Source: Sodiomyces alkalinus F11 (taxonomy: Eukaryota; Ascomycota; Sordariomycetes; Glomerellales; Plectosphaerellaceae). From it: 64,000 nt of DNA. Of the stretch, positions 25,493-36,949 are shown one piece after another. How positions within the stretch are numbered: position 1 is the stretch's first letter; each line of letters opens with the position of its first letter. Below the pieces are notes generated by a model. The model made no database searches. It was not told where the DNA came from and saw nothing but the letters and a program-made list of their open reading frames with translations. Location: NCBI RefSeq assembly GCF_003711515.1, contig NW_021167079.1:237471-301470 (forward strand). Reading direction: 5' to 3'. Made by a program: the position numbers and the translations under genes.

Positions 25493-26164
25493 ATATCTGA
25501 CCGTGTGCGGAAACGTTCTGCTAAAGCCTCGCTCTCTCGTTCCACGCTTGATTATTAAACTAAATCCGCGCTGATTAACGATCAGGGTTACGAGGTTATT
25601 CCTTATTCTCGTTACTTCGATCGTAACCTTAGCTATTTCGTTCTAGATAATCTTAATCGTTATTTTTATTATTACCGTGCCGGTCGCTCCTATAATTCTT
25701 CCCGTATCCCTATATCTTCTAGTTAGTATCTTTATTATCTCCCTCGGCCGTCCTTACTCTAACACTCCCCCCTAGCTAGTCGAATTAACGCTAAGCTTAA
25801 GCGACTTAAGGAGGAGGAGAACCTCGCGAAAGAGGTCCACTACGAATAATAGTAGAAGGCTCTAGAGTAGCAGCGCAAAACCGCTAAGGCTTTAGCTAAA
25901 CTCTCCCGCCTTCGTCGTATACGCCTATAGCGCCGAAAGAAAGGTGTCGAAATAGTCCGAAAGGACCTTATAAGTATAGAGGAGCTAGAGGAAGTGGAGC
26001 GGAAGGAAGCTAAGGCTTATCGTGCGGAGTCTAAGATTATAGTGGTTACGTAGGCGGTAGGTATAGTTAACGTGATTAATTAGAATTAAATTATAGTATA
26101 GGATATAGGTGATTTTTCGGATATTAATTTTACGTAGATTACGGTATCTGGTTCCGGGTCCTGA
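25493..26164 (+). pseudogene. Antisense ORF downstream of element Z pol (223 codons)
   Basis: From ATA at 25,493 (a likely RIPed ATG) to TGA at 26,162-26,164 the + strand is one frame with 13 TAA/TAG codons and no other TGA. Most of the stops fall in the second half, in a charged helical region such as NAKLKRLKEEENLAKEV, where Gln is plausible. The product is unrecognised. The N-terminal part is Arg/Ser-rich. At 25,661-25,693 it reads Y-F-Y-Y-Y-R-A-G-R-S-Y, which is CX2CX6C if the three Tyr at codons 57, 60 and 67 were Cys. Then comes a coiled-coil-like Lys/Glu/Arg-rich stretch (about codons 103-185) and an acidic, Ser-rich tail. The ORF is opposite to pol and lies between chromodomain and polypurine tract, wholly inside the LTRs. 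It may be an accessory protein with nucleic-acid or protein binding; that is a guess. Confidence 0.65.
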
Positions 26165-26199
26165 TAGTGTTTTATCGGTATTACTTTGGAGTTGCTTAT

Positions 26200-29100
26200 A
26201 ATGGATTAGGTTTTCTTTAGGTTCCTATATATTATCGCCGTGGTAGTAGTTTTTCTACTTAATAAAATATTCGGTGCCGTTTAGCGTCTCTCGGTGGTCG
26301 AGGATTCGTTCTGCTTTATATATATCGCTAGTATCGACCACGATTATATCTTATATTATTTTTAGATTCTTGAGTGCTAGTTTAAGTAGAATGGTATAAA
26401 AATTATTATATATCCTTATTATCGGAGGTAGTGATAGGATATAGTTCGTATCTGATTTTTTCTCTAAGATTTCGAATAGTTCTAGATTTTTAAAATCTAA
26501 TTTATCGCTTAGTCGTTATATTTTTATATTATTACGAATAAGGTAGACCCGGTCCCCCCTTAAAAGGGTTAGTCCCTTAATCCTTAATTAATTCGCGTAC
26601 TTACTTATTCGTGTTCTGACTATCTTTAGGTCGGTTTATAGTTCTTCGTATAGTCTTTTTATGCTGTTAACTATTTTTATTACTTTTAGCGTATTTAGTC
26701 CTTCTAAAGGTTTGCTAAATACTATCGGATTATATCCGTAGTTTACTTCGAATAGTGTTTTCTTTATTAACTCGTTTAATAAGCTATTATATACGAATTA
26801 TATAAGCGGTAAGTACTATACCTAATTGTTATACTCGTATCCTATATAGTATCGTAGGTATTATTCTAGGATTTAGTTTATAATTTTAGTTTATCTGTCG
26901 GTTATAGGGTAAAATACTATTAAGTACTTATATTTCGCCCTTAGCTAGCTTATAACTACTTTCCAGAAATTACTAGTAAATAATTTATCTTTATCTATAA
27001 TAATCTTATATAGTATACTATAATCCCGGATTAGGCGGTCGAGAAAGATATTAGCTAGTTTCTTTACTATAGTGTTTTTAATATATAGAATATAAAGAGT
27101 GTATTTCGTAAATCGGTTAATAATTACGAATACACTATCGTAGGCGATTCTTATTACCGGATCTTTAGATATCGGAAATCCTATCACGAAGTCTATTATA
27201 ATTGATTCCTAAGGTCTATTTACTACTAGTAGTGGCTTTAGTAATCTGTAAGGTTTATATCGGCTACTCTTTACTTTCTAGTAAATATCGTAGTTACGAA
27301 TAAAGTCCCTAACTCGTTCTTTAGTTCCTGTATAGCTATATTATTATCGTAATCGGCGGTAGGTCTTATAAACTCCTTAATATCTATATATTAGCGAGGC
27401 GTGTGCTTCTTTAAACGTCGTGTTAATTATTCAATCTATACTATTTATTTCTCTGTGTTTAAGGGTAAAAGCTTCTCCTTCCTATTAGAGTATAGCTTAT
27501 AGTTTAGGTGATTTATCAGGTATTCCTAGTCGGCTAAATACGTCTACGCGACTATTTTCGCTTCCTTTTATATATTAAATATAGAAGTTAAATTCGGATA
27601 GGAATTCTGCCTATCGGATCTATTATTTATTAAGAACCTTAGTAGTGGTGAATTACGTAAGGTTCTTATAATCCGTGTAGACCTATACCGGGTATTTTAT
27701 TTCTAATAGATACGGTCTCTATTCCTTAAAGGCTTCGATAATAGCTATTAGCTCTTTATCGTAGATCTAATAGTTAAGTTCTAGTCTAATAAGTTTCTTA
27801 GATATAAAGGCTATAGGATATAGTCTTCCTTCTACGTTATATTATCCGAGTTATACTCCTAGAGCCTAGTCGGATATATCGATTTCGAGTTCGTATTCTT
27901 TATCGGGGTCTAGTATTACTAAGATAGGTTCGCTAGTAACCCTTCCTTTAAGGGCTTAGAATGCTTCTTCTATTCTTTTATTCTATTCGAAGTTAAGCCC
28001 TTTTTTAGTTATTTTAGTTAAGGGGATAATAATCTTACCATAGTCCTTAATAAATTATCGATAGTAGTTAACGAGTCCGAGGAAAGACTACATATCGCGA
28101 ACGTTTTACGGCTATAGCTATTTAGAGACGAATTAGATTTCCGCCTCATCTATATGGATTTTATTAGGTCGTATTATATACCCTAAAAAGTTAACTTCTT
28201 ACATATAGAATTACACTTTTTCTGGTTTAACTAGTAGGTCGGCGTCTTATAAGAGTTATAGAATTATATAGACGTATTATCGGTATTCTTCGAGTATTTT
28301 AGAAAAGATAAGGATATCGTCTAGGTATACTATAACGAAGTGGTTTATATACTTCCTTAGGATATCGTTAATAAGCGTTTAGAACGATACCGGCGTATAT
28401 ATTAATCTAAAGGGTATAATAAGGTACTCGAAATATCCTCGCTTTATTCAGAATACTATTTTCTCTCTTCTCCTTCCTTAATCCTAATTAAGTTATAGGC
28501 TCCTTTTAAGTCGAGTACTATAAACTATTATACTCTAACTAACTAATCTCATATCTCCGAGATAAAAGGTAATAGGTAGCGGTTCTTAATAGTTATATCG
28601 TTAAGTTATTAATAGTCGATATATAATCGTAGTTTACCGTTCTTCTTTAATATAAATAGGATAGGGTATCCTGCTAGTAACTATAATACTCTAATATAGC
28701 CTTTTACTAGTATTTCTTTAAGATATTCTTCTAAGGTATCTAATTCTTTTTAATTTACTCCGTAGATTAAAAAGAATTTCGGGTATATACCTTCCTTAAG
28801 GGGTATCTTATAATCGTAATATTAATATTTCGGTAATCTAATCTTTAGGTTTTTAGTAAATAGCTTTCCGTATTTACGGTATTCTAGTAAAACCTTAGCG
28901 AGTCTATTATAATCGTCTTCTACGAGTCCTTTCTCTGCTTAGATAATCTAATAGATTCCCTTAATAATATTTATTACGTGTCGGTTATTATGCCGTTACT
29001 ACTATCTTAAAGTCTTCCATACTTCCTTCGCCTTAGTCCCTGGTTTTTAGCGGCTATCTAAGTCTCCCTAAGGCTCCTTCGTCGGTAAGTCTTCCTGCTA

Positions 29101-29700
29101 TTTTCGACGGATATCGGGATCGGGTAAGGTTTCCTTTATAGTCTTCTACTTACTCTCTAATCTCCACTAAAGCTAGCTAACCTTCTAGTCTATATCGGGA
29201 TTCTACTCGTTAAACTATAGCTTACTAAGGATAATATCCTTATAGCCTATATTATATATATCGAATTTTATTATTTTAGTCTTATTCTGAATTTTAACCT
29301 AAAGGTATATAGTCTCCTAGCTAATAATAACTTCTTCTTAGGACTAGTCCTTCCATATATACGGAGTAATTTTATACTCGTCTTCTAGGTGTTTTCTAAC
29401 CTAGGGTATAGAGAACTTTCTTATAGCTACTAGTAAGATAAAGTTTCCTGCTACGCCTATATCTAATAGTGCATTTATCTTATATTTATCGAGTTATATT
29501 CTAATATAGTAGTGCCCTATACTACTACGTGTTATAGAGTATATCTATCGAGTACCTCTCGCGTGCTCTTTACGATAATATACTCCTAGTTTTTTACCTG
29601 TTTAGCTCGGTATTCGAGGGATATTTCTTTATCTAAGAACCTATACTAGATTAAAAGCTATTTTATCTATTATAGACGCTTATCGAGGGCCTAGAAGCGT
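26200..29700 (-). pseudogene. Element Z pol remnant: protease, RT, RNase H, integrase, chromodomain
   Basis: On the minus strand RT lies at about 28,900-28,000 with an intact Y-L-D-D at 28,316-28,327. RNase H is at about 27,900-27,450 and integrase at about 27,300-26,600, including a chance stop-free stretch at 26,945-27,187 that reads DPVIRIAYDSVFVIINRFTK and RLIRDY. A chromodomain at 26,335-26,210 has YKAERILDHRETLNGTEYFI, then K-N-Y-Y-H-G-D-N and E-P-K-E-N-L. The protease is expected near 29,550-29,300 but its active site was not pinned down. Stops are TAA/TAG. Pol and the + strand ORF converge tail-to-tail within about 50-100 bp. Confidence 0.82.
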
Positions 29701-29899
29701 GATTCCTAAGCTTCTTAGTCTCGCTCTAGTTATCGGATTTTTCCGGTAGCGTGTATTATATAGCTATTAGTTTTGCTTTCGCTTAACCGATACTTATAGT
29801 AGTCGTTTTTAGGTGGTTAGAGGCGAATCTTATATCTTTCGTCCTTAGTCTCCGTGATAACCTAATTATTATATGATCTCTTTAAATAGACTCTATCTT

Positions 29900-31030
29900 C
29901 TAGGGTTTGTTCTTTATTCCGTGGCTAGAAGTTATTAGCCTGTTTACGTTCCTTATATATAGGGTATATATCCTTAATATAATTAGCCTAAAGGATTAGG
30001 CTATAGCCTAGATAGTTAGCGTGTATTACCTATCCTTTCTTATACGTTTAATACTCGGGTAGTTAATTATCCGGTTCTTATAGGCTTATTATTAGGCCGG
30101 TAAAAGTATCTTAGTCTTCCTAAGCGTAGTAAGGTCGTTAATATATAGTTTATTACTATCTTTTGCTAGTATTTATAGGTGCTTTACGGTAAGCGTTATT
30201 AAAGCCGAACTTAGTAAAACAGACTTAGTAGGTTTACTTAAGGGGTTCCTCCGTAAGCTAATTAAGTATTCGTAGCGAGATAGCTTCCTCCTCGATTAGG
30301 TTAGCTATTTCTATAAGTTAATACTAGAAGTTCGTATTACTATCCGGAACTCTATCGGACTCCGTTTCCTAATCTTATTCGTCGAGTTTAGCGGTTTCCT
30401 CCTATATATAATATGCATGATTTTCTTTCTTAAGCTGTTATTTCTCTTCGGGAGTGAGTCCTACTTCCTGGAGGGCGTTAAAGCCTTTACTGCTAGTATT
30501 CGTGTGGACTTCCTATTTCTTCTAGATCTCTTAGATCTACTCCTATCTCTTAGCTTCCTTTTTTATTTATCCGTGTTCCTAGAGGATTTCCGCAGTGGTT
30601 TATAAAGCTAGTCTATTATTATCCTAGTCGGGGATTTTAAGGCTATAATCGTTATTATACTCGTTACTAGATACTATAACGAGTATCTTCTAGGGTCTTT
30701 TAGGGTAGTATCTAGCTTCGTCCTTCTCTGATTAGTATACTAGATAATAGTTATCGTAGCAGATTATCTAATAGAGGTTAGCGTGTAGTGTTTTATCCCT
30801 ATGAATTTCTAGGTGTCCTATAGCGTTAATATCCTTATAGGGGTTTTCTCTTCCAATTATATTAGCCTATCGCTACGATTATTCTCTTTTAGGCTATTAG
30901 TAATTATGCGTAAAGTGGCCTATTTTATCATAATTATAGTATTTAACTTTACTTATATCTTTCCTGCCCTGCTTATTATTCTATCGGTTAATATTATCGA
31001 TCTCTATAGGACTACTATAGTATCTATATA
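29900..31030 (-). pseudogene. Element Z gag region
   Basis: The position between the 5' LTR (right) and pol, on the minus strand, is that of gag. I could not identify a clear knuckle. The two stop-free stretches on the + strand here (30,417-30,605 and 30,813-31,031) are antisense shadows with a hydrophobic composition typical of the opposite strand of a charged protein. The call rests on position. Confidence 0.4.
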
Positions 31031-31203
31031 AGATACTCCTAAATTAGCGTAGGTATAGCTACTTCTTACTAGTGTTAGCTTAGTTCCTTCTATAATAAGT
31101 AGTGTGTATCGTGGTATTAGCGTTATTCGATATATTATCTTCTATTAGGAGAGTACTACTTATTAGGTATTAAGGTCTACTTACCGAATAGTATCGATTA
31201 AAA

Positions 31204-31669
31204 TATTATACCGGCTTCCGGTCCTCTATAGTATAGCGGACGATAAGGGACTAGCGTTAAGGTTTTAGTTTAAAATAAGAAGAGGATATTAACTAAAGAG
31301 TAGTAACTATTATTCGTAGTGTATTCGTAGTGGTCTAGTCGTAGTTACGTCGTAAAGACTAGGCGTTTTCTTTATAAGGTAGGTTTAAGCGTAGAATAGT
31401 AGTCTAGGTAAAGACTTAGATTAATCGATATCTTATTCTCTAGTAGAAGTAAGACCTAGGATACTAAGGTATATATAGTGTGTTATTCACTCTTGCTTAC
31501 TAGGCCCTTAGTGATCACTCTCTATATTATTCCAAAGTATCCTTTCCCTGTATCACGTGGCCTAACACGTAACTCCTTCCTGAGTCATCTTCTAGTTATA
31601 TCTTAGTGCGGCGTCACGTACCAGGGCATCCTTCCTACATGTTGTGTGTTAGGCCCGTTAGTCGTAACA
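31204..31669 (-). repeat. Element Z 5' LTR (right copy)
   Basis: 466 bp, begins TATTATACC and ends GTCGTAACA. Compared with the left copy it has an 11-bp segment duplicating GTAGTGTATTC-like sequence near 31,315-31,330 and a set of transitions. In element orientation this is the promoter-bearing 5' LTR. Confidence 0.92.
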
Positions 31670-33968
31670 CAGGCCTATAACATCAAACCGCGTTATTCGC
31701 ACGCGCAATATAGATTTTGATAAATATGCCTTTTTCAACGGTAATATTAACGCCTTCAAGGACAACCTCCGTTAATTAGCCAAGGAGTAACTAAAAGACC
31801 TAATTAGTCAGATTAAATAAGAGAGGGCTAGAGATTCACAGCCGCTTATAGACGTATAAGCTAAGGACCCAGCTTTACATAACTGCTTATTTTAAGCTTG
31901 ATATACCCCTGACCTTGCCGGGGGGGATTTCCCCCGGATCCCCTTGCTCGACGGTATCGTTAAAGTTATAGTCCGTAATACCTATCCATAAGGGGGTAGA
32001 GGAGGCTATCTCGAGTCTAGATAGATAGGACTTAGGTTATAAACGGTATAATTTAGCGGGTATAGCGCCTAATCACCGTCTATAGCCACCTAGTCCACTA
32101 CTTCCCTCTTTACTAGTAACCCCGCTCTCGGTTATAGCGCTAATAGTAGCTGTTATATTAGGAAATCGTGATACCTTTGCGGTTACGGCTATAGAGTTCC
32201 GGGATAAAAGACCACGGCGCTATAATACCTCTATACTTACGACTATAGAGCTCCTATTAAATAAAGGAGCGCGACTAATTCGGTAAGGAGATAGCTAGTA
32301 AAGAGATAGATAGGCAGCCGTGTTCAATGCTAGCCACTACATCCTAAAGATACGTACCTTAGATAGGATTCCGCTAACTAAATTACGGTTAAAAAGGACT
32401 ACTTCTATAACGCTATAGCGGCCTTTATCGCTACTACTCGAACCTATAGCCCCGATAGCTATCTCGGAAAATATAACCCCGGCGGCTGCCTCGGGAAGCA
32501 CTGCTCCGGCGGTTACTCCCGCGGTTACTCCGGTAGCCTTGGCCGCGAAAATATATTGTAAAGACCTCCCTCCTCCTCCGAAGGACCCTGGCGATATATA
32601 TACCCTTATGCCCTTATGGCCACCTATTCCGATAGGCATAAAAAGACTACCTACGGAGCCACAAGAAAATAGGATTATAGATACGGGTGCCGGCGTCCGT
32701 AATAGATAGAAATCAGGTTCTAAACTTGATACAGGTAATGATATATAAACTCTATAAGCATAGATTTCCATATAAATATAAGATAAGGCTAATAATATAA
32801 GGAGATTAATAATATTAATCCTCCCTCGAGGAGATATATATAGCTATATTAGTAGGATAGTTATTCCGCCCGTTAATAGCTATCGCTGCCCGTTTTAACC
32901 TCACGCTATTATAATTCGACGTTATAAACGCGTTTATACACGCGCCCCTCCTCCACGATATCTTTATATACCCGCCGCTAGGCTTTCCGGCCCCGGGGAG
33001 TTATTTATACCTAAAAAAGGCGTTATTTAGGCTTAAGGAGTCCTTATTACTTTGGTAAAAGCACTTTTCGGCTATCCTTTTAGTGGACGGTTTCTAGATA
33101 GTGCCGTAGGAACCGTGTTATTTTCTACCCCGCAGTTTAATCCTATTCTTCTACGTTAATGATATCGTTATTACTTATAAGGAATAATATAAGGCATAGA
33201 TAGAGTAGGCTATTAATAACCTATAACGCCACTATAACCTATAAGGTGGCGATCCTCTATAGTGGTTCCTTAGTATTAAGGTTATTCGCGACCGTGTCTC
33301 CCGTAAAAGCTGGCTATTATAACGCGACTACGTTATTAAGTTAGAACGCTTATTAAAGCTAAATAGTAATAGTAATAGTAAGCATAGTAGTAACTATCGC
33401 CTAATACACCTAATTAAAATCGCAGAATTATTATCCTATTTAGGGACCTCGACGAACGTCAAAAGCTATTAACGGAAGATAGGATCTATACTATATATAG
33501 TAGTGATATCGCGGCCTAATATCGTGTTTATAGTATCCAGGCTATACCGGTTTAACGTTAATCCAGGTCCTATATACTATAAGGCCGCCGGGTATCTAAT
33601 CCTCTATTTAATTAATAGCTAATTATTTACGTTAGAACTAGGGGGTAGCGATACTATCAGAATCTATACTAATACCTTATTTACCGATAATACTCTCAAT
33701 CGTCAGAGTACTTAAGCGTACGTGATACGCTTATTTAGCGGTATAATCGCGTAGCGCGCTAATGAGCAGGATACAGTCATAACGTTAATAACGGAAGCAG
33801 AGCTATTAGTATTAGTATAAGATATAAAAGAGGGTATCTTTATATAACGCCTATTACTTAGTATAGGAGTGGAATTTAACGATCTCAAAATTAAGGATCC
33901 TATACGATAATAACTAAACGATTCGGTTAGTTATTTAAGAGATTAGTACGCTAATACCACGCCTCTGC
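31670..33968 (+). pseudogene. Copia 1 pol, middle part: linker and reverse transcriptase
   Basis: The copia frame resumes directly after element Z (KRVIRTRNIDFDKYAFFNG, near 31,685-31,745). A linker rich in Pro and Ala precedes RT. The LPPPPKDPGD block near 32,565-32,590 is the segment just before copia RT, so the 144-codon opening on the opposite strand here (32,337-32,771) is only its shadow. RT runs about 32,870-33,370 (ARFNLTLL, then YLYLKKALFRLK). The catalytic box near 33,153 reads Y-V-N-D. RNase H begins near 33,720 (ITEAELLVLV) and is cut at 33,968 by element X. Confidence 0.82.
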
Positions 33969-34190
33969 TATCAGGCCGTATCACGGCTGCAGAGCAGGTC
34001 TGTCAAGATAAGGTGTAAACTAGAGATACCTTCTAAGAAGAGTTATAAGCTCTAAGAGCTTACCTGCGGAAGTATGATAGATATACTTCCGTAGTCTCTG
34101 ACTAAGCTACCTAATAACTAAGCTAAAGAAAGAGCTATAGCACTCTATGCTATTCCTACGTACTATGAGGCTAATGTATATAGCGTAATA
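33969..34190 (-). repeat. Element X 3' LTR (left copy)
   Basis: 222 bp, same length as the right copy and nearly identical apart from transitions. Begins TATCAGGCC (RIPed TG) and ends GCGTAATA. Internal palindromic arms around AGCTCTAAGAGCTT and the paired ACTTCCG motifs suggest a foldable RNA segment. Confidence 0.9.
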
Positions 34191-34689
34191 AATGCCCTCA
34201 CCCGTAAAAGTAATCGTCCCGATTATACCTATTATCCGGACTTACTATCCCTAGGGAAAATAAGCAGAACTCGTTATAACGATTTTTTATTCCTATTAAG
34301 CTATCCGTTAGTCTGGTTATACTAGGTTATATATAGAATAAAAGCAAGAAAACTAATAGAAGTTTAGTCTGAGGTATAGAGCTAGTCTAGTGTAGTTTAC
34401 GTGTTGGTAATCTGTGAAAATAGCACCTGGGTTTTCGTTGCGCCTGCCTGGTTGTTTACGGTTATCTGAAATTATTGCTATGGCATAGATATATACGGCT
34501 GTTTCTGAGTGACTGTGGAATTCTGAGGCGTTATTTATTTTATCGTAGTGGTAGTCTAGGGGTGGTTTACTAAGGTTATATAAGGCTACGTTAACTGCTT
34601 TAGCGAACCCTGCGTCTGATAGAGTTTTTGAGCATTTGGAGACGTATACTTTTACGTAGTTAACGTGGTCGAAGCGTGTTATAGGTTAA

Positions 34690-36470
34690 GATATTATAAG
34701 ATTTTATCGATATCCCGTCTAACTCCCTTAATTTAGTCGTCTATCACCGTTTCGTTATACCCTAAAGTCTTAATATCATCGATCACTATCTGTATATTAT
34801 CTTCTATACCCTGAATTCTGCCTATCAGAGTTTATATATAGTCCGCTAGTGTGTTAAGGATGTTTTTAATATCTTTGCTAAAATTAGTAAAGTCTCTGGC
34901 TATTATGACTTCCTAATTATTAAGTCTCTTTCCGAGTCGCTTATATTAATCGTCGGTCTTGTTATTTAGTATATATAAGTCCGCGTTCGTGACCTATAGC
35001 TATACGGGAATACCGGTTTAGGTAGTCTTCTGTCTTTTACCAGGTTTTGTATTCGTAAAGTCGGCCGTCTCGCTCGGGGACGTAAGTCTCCTACGTTATT
35101 TATTTATAATACCCTCTTATTTCTAGTTTACAACGTTTTTAATAATATTATCTCTATTCGGGGTGTCTAGCCAGTCTAACCCGATAATACTATTATCCCT
35201 TAGAGCTAATATAATAATATAATACTTAATATATTTATCCTCTACGGTTAGTTTCTTTCTTAGTCTATCTATTAAATCTGTGTAGTCGAAGATTATCGAG
35301 GATAGTAGATTATCGACTCTGGCTTTTAAATACTAATGCACTATTCCGTTAGGTCGTACGACTATATAGGACTAATCCATAAATATTTACTTAATTATAT
35401 ACTCGCCCTATCGATTTACGTTAATCACGGTGGTCGTGCCTTAAGTGCCTGATTGTCCGGTAATAGTAGTGTTATTAATACTCGCGGGTGTTATCGGAGC
35501 TTTACCGGTTATTAGTGGAAAAAGTAGTTTTCGCGTTCCCGTTATATTTATTAGTATATAGAGCGGAAAAATATATGTCTGTTTTCCTTTCGTCTATTTA
35601 TACAGCATAGGTGTCTACGCTTACTTTAGCGTTTACTAGGGTATTTACTACGCGGGTAGTGGGGTTCTACTACCCGTATTCGTATTTAGGTTAGGTTCGG
35701 CCGTTACCTATAGTTATAGTATAGTCCCTATCCCTATAGTTACGCTTATTATAGTTATTCCCTTACTTAGTCCGAAGTTATTATTCCCGTACGTTAACCT
35801 CGCCAGATCGTTTATAGCGTAGCCTTCTCTATCTATCCTCTATTTTCTATCCGGGTCTAAGTTCTTCTCCCTTTAGTCTGCTATACTATATAGTGGATCC
35901 TCCTAATATCTAAACTTAGCTATCTCCGCTAATGCTCTCTCGTATATTATCGTACTATTCTCGTCCTCCGCCAGAAAATCTCCGTTTTTTATCTGTTCTA
36001 CTATCGCTATCTATTCTTTATCCTACTCTTCCGTCTTACGTATTATACCTTTTATCTGTATATAGTACGCCGCCGCCTACGCTTCCCGAACCTATAGACT
36101 TACCTACGCTTTCTTAATATCGTGATCTAAATTTCCTAACTTCGCTAGGTTATCTCCCTTAATCGCTATCCACGCTGGATAGTAGGTAGCTATAGCTTTT
36201 CGTTCCTATATAAGACTACGCTATTCGGATAATAGGAATAGTGCTAAATTATAGTGCTACTCGTAGGTACGGAAGTTTTTATACAGATACTTAGTAACTT
36301 CTCGGTATATCTTAAGGTATTATTGCCCCTTGGACTCTATAAAAATACGATCGGATAGATCGGAGAATTTTATGTTATCGTCTTATCGTTTAGCGACTAC
36401 GAATCGCTCGTGAAGTTTATTAATATATATAAGGCTTTTCTATCGGGCCTAGTACTTATTATATAATCGT
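34690..36470 (-). pseudogene. Additional sense ORF between integrase and 3' LTR of element X (about 590 codons)
   Basis: On the minus strand, the same strand as pol, one frame runs from about 36,470 to 34,690 with only TAA/TAG stops. It has the composition of a real charged protein: an N-terminal helical part (RTYEQHYNLALFLLSE, then AWIAIKGDNLAKLGNLDHDI), a middle Asn/Arg-rich part, and a distal part ending in a coiled-coil-like segment (GRIQGIEDNIQIVIDDIKTL). A segment IIGLDWLDTPNRDNI near 35,180-35,130 recalls the end of retropepsins (ILGxDWL) but no D-S/T-G is seen. The product is unrecognised. The position is that of env in some LTR elements, though no signal peptide or clear membrane anchor was found. 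It could also be a second, gag-like gene from another element. Confidence 0.45.
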
Positions 36471-36536
36471 GTGTGTTCCCTTTGGAGTATAAGAGCGAAA
36501 CTATAAGTAGATACTGAATACTTATAGGAGGAAAGT

Positions 36537-36750
36537 AAAATAAAAGACTAAAGTAAAAGAAAATATTTCGGAATCGCTAAAAGTAAAGTCGATAAAAGAA
36601 AACTTATCAGAGAAAGGAAAAAAACGAAAATCGTGTGTAGGAGTAACGCTAAAATAAAAGACTAAGGTAAAGAAAATGTTTCGGAATCGCCGAAAGTAAA
36701 GTCGATTAAAGAAAACTTATTAGAGGAAGAAAAGAAAACGAAAATCGTTT
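36537..36750 (+). repeat. Tandem duplication of a 114-bp A-rich unit
   Basis: Copies start at 36,537 and 36,651. Both read AAAATAAAAGACTAA..., then ...TTTCGGAATCGC..., AAAGTAAAGTCGAT and ...ACGAAAATCG. It lies upstream (in element orientation) of the extra ORF of element X. A comparable A-rich, GAAA-rich leader occurs in front of the gag at about 44,220-44,400. Confidence 0.8.
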
Positions 36751-36949
36751 ATCTGAAAAAGATAAAATCGTGAAATATATAATAGACAAGAGAATGCTTA
36801 TATGCTTAGTTAGTTATTTTTATATTAGTTAGCGTTTAGTAATAAATACAGTTATTTTAAGAAACCCTGGAGTTGTAGGGAAGTAAGGTAAGAGCGGTTT
36901 TTCCGGAAATAGTAACCGTATTAAGTAGTTCTTTCCGATATCCCGTAAC

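Larger units (their letters stand above)
24930..31669 (-). mobile_element. Complete chromodomain Ty3/gypsy element (element Z) nested in copia 1
   Basis: Two LTRs (24,930-25,384 and 31,204-31,669) bracket 5.8 kb with gag, protease, RT, RNase H, integrase and chromodomain on the minus strand, and one ORF on the + strand next to the left LTR. The LTR ends form a 9-bp inverted repeat, TGTTACGAC...GTCGTAACA, in which the starting TG reads TA in both copies. The flanking 5 bp are TAGGC on the left (24,925-24,929) and CAGGC on the right (31,670-31,674): a target duplication with one RIP change. On both sides copia 1 coding sequence continues. Confidence 0.92.

Noticed and set aside
26945..27187. 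80-codon opening on the minus strand as a stand-alone gene
   Set aside because: It is an uninterrupted piece of the element Z integrase, continuous with the rest of pol.
32337..32771. 144-codon opening on the minus strand
   Set aside because: It is opposite to the copia 1 linker and RT start, which read a known LPPPPK-type segment on the + strand. Its composition fits a shadow.
35100..35450. Retropepsin in the extra ORF of element X
   Set aside because: The IIGLDWL segment resembles the end of a retropepsin, but no D-S/T-G triad precedes it, and element X has its own protease at 41,287.
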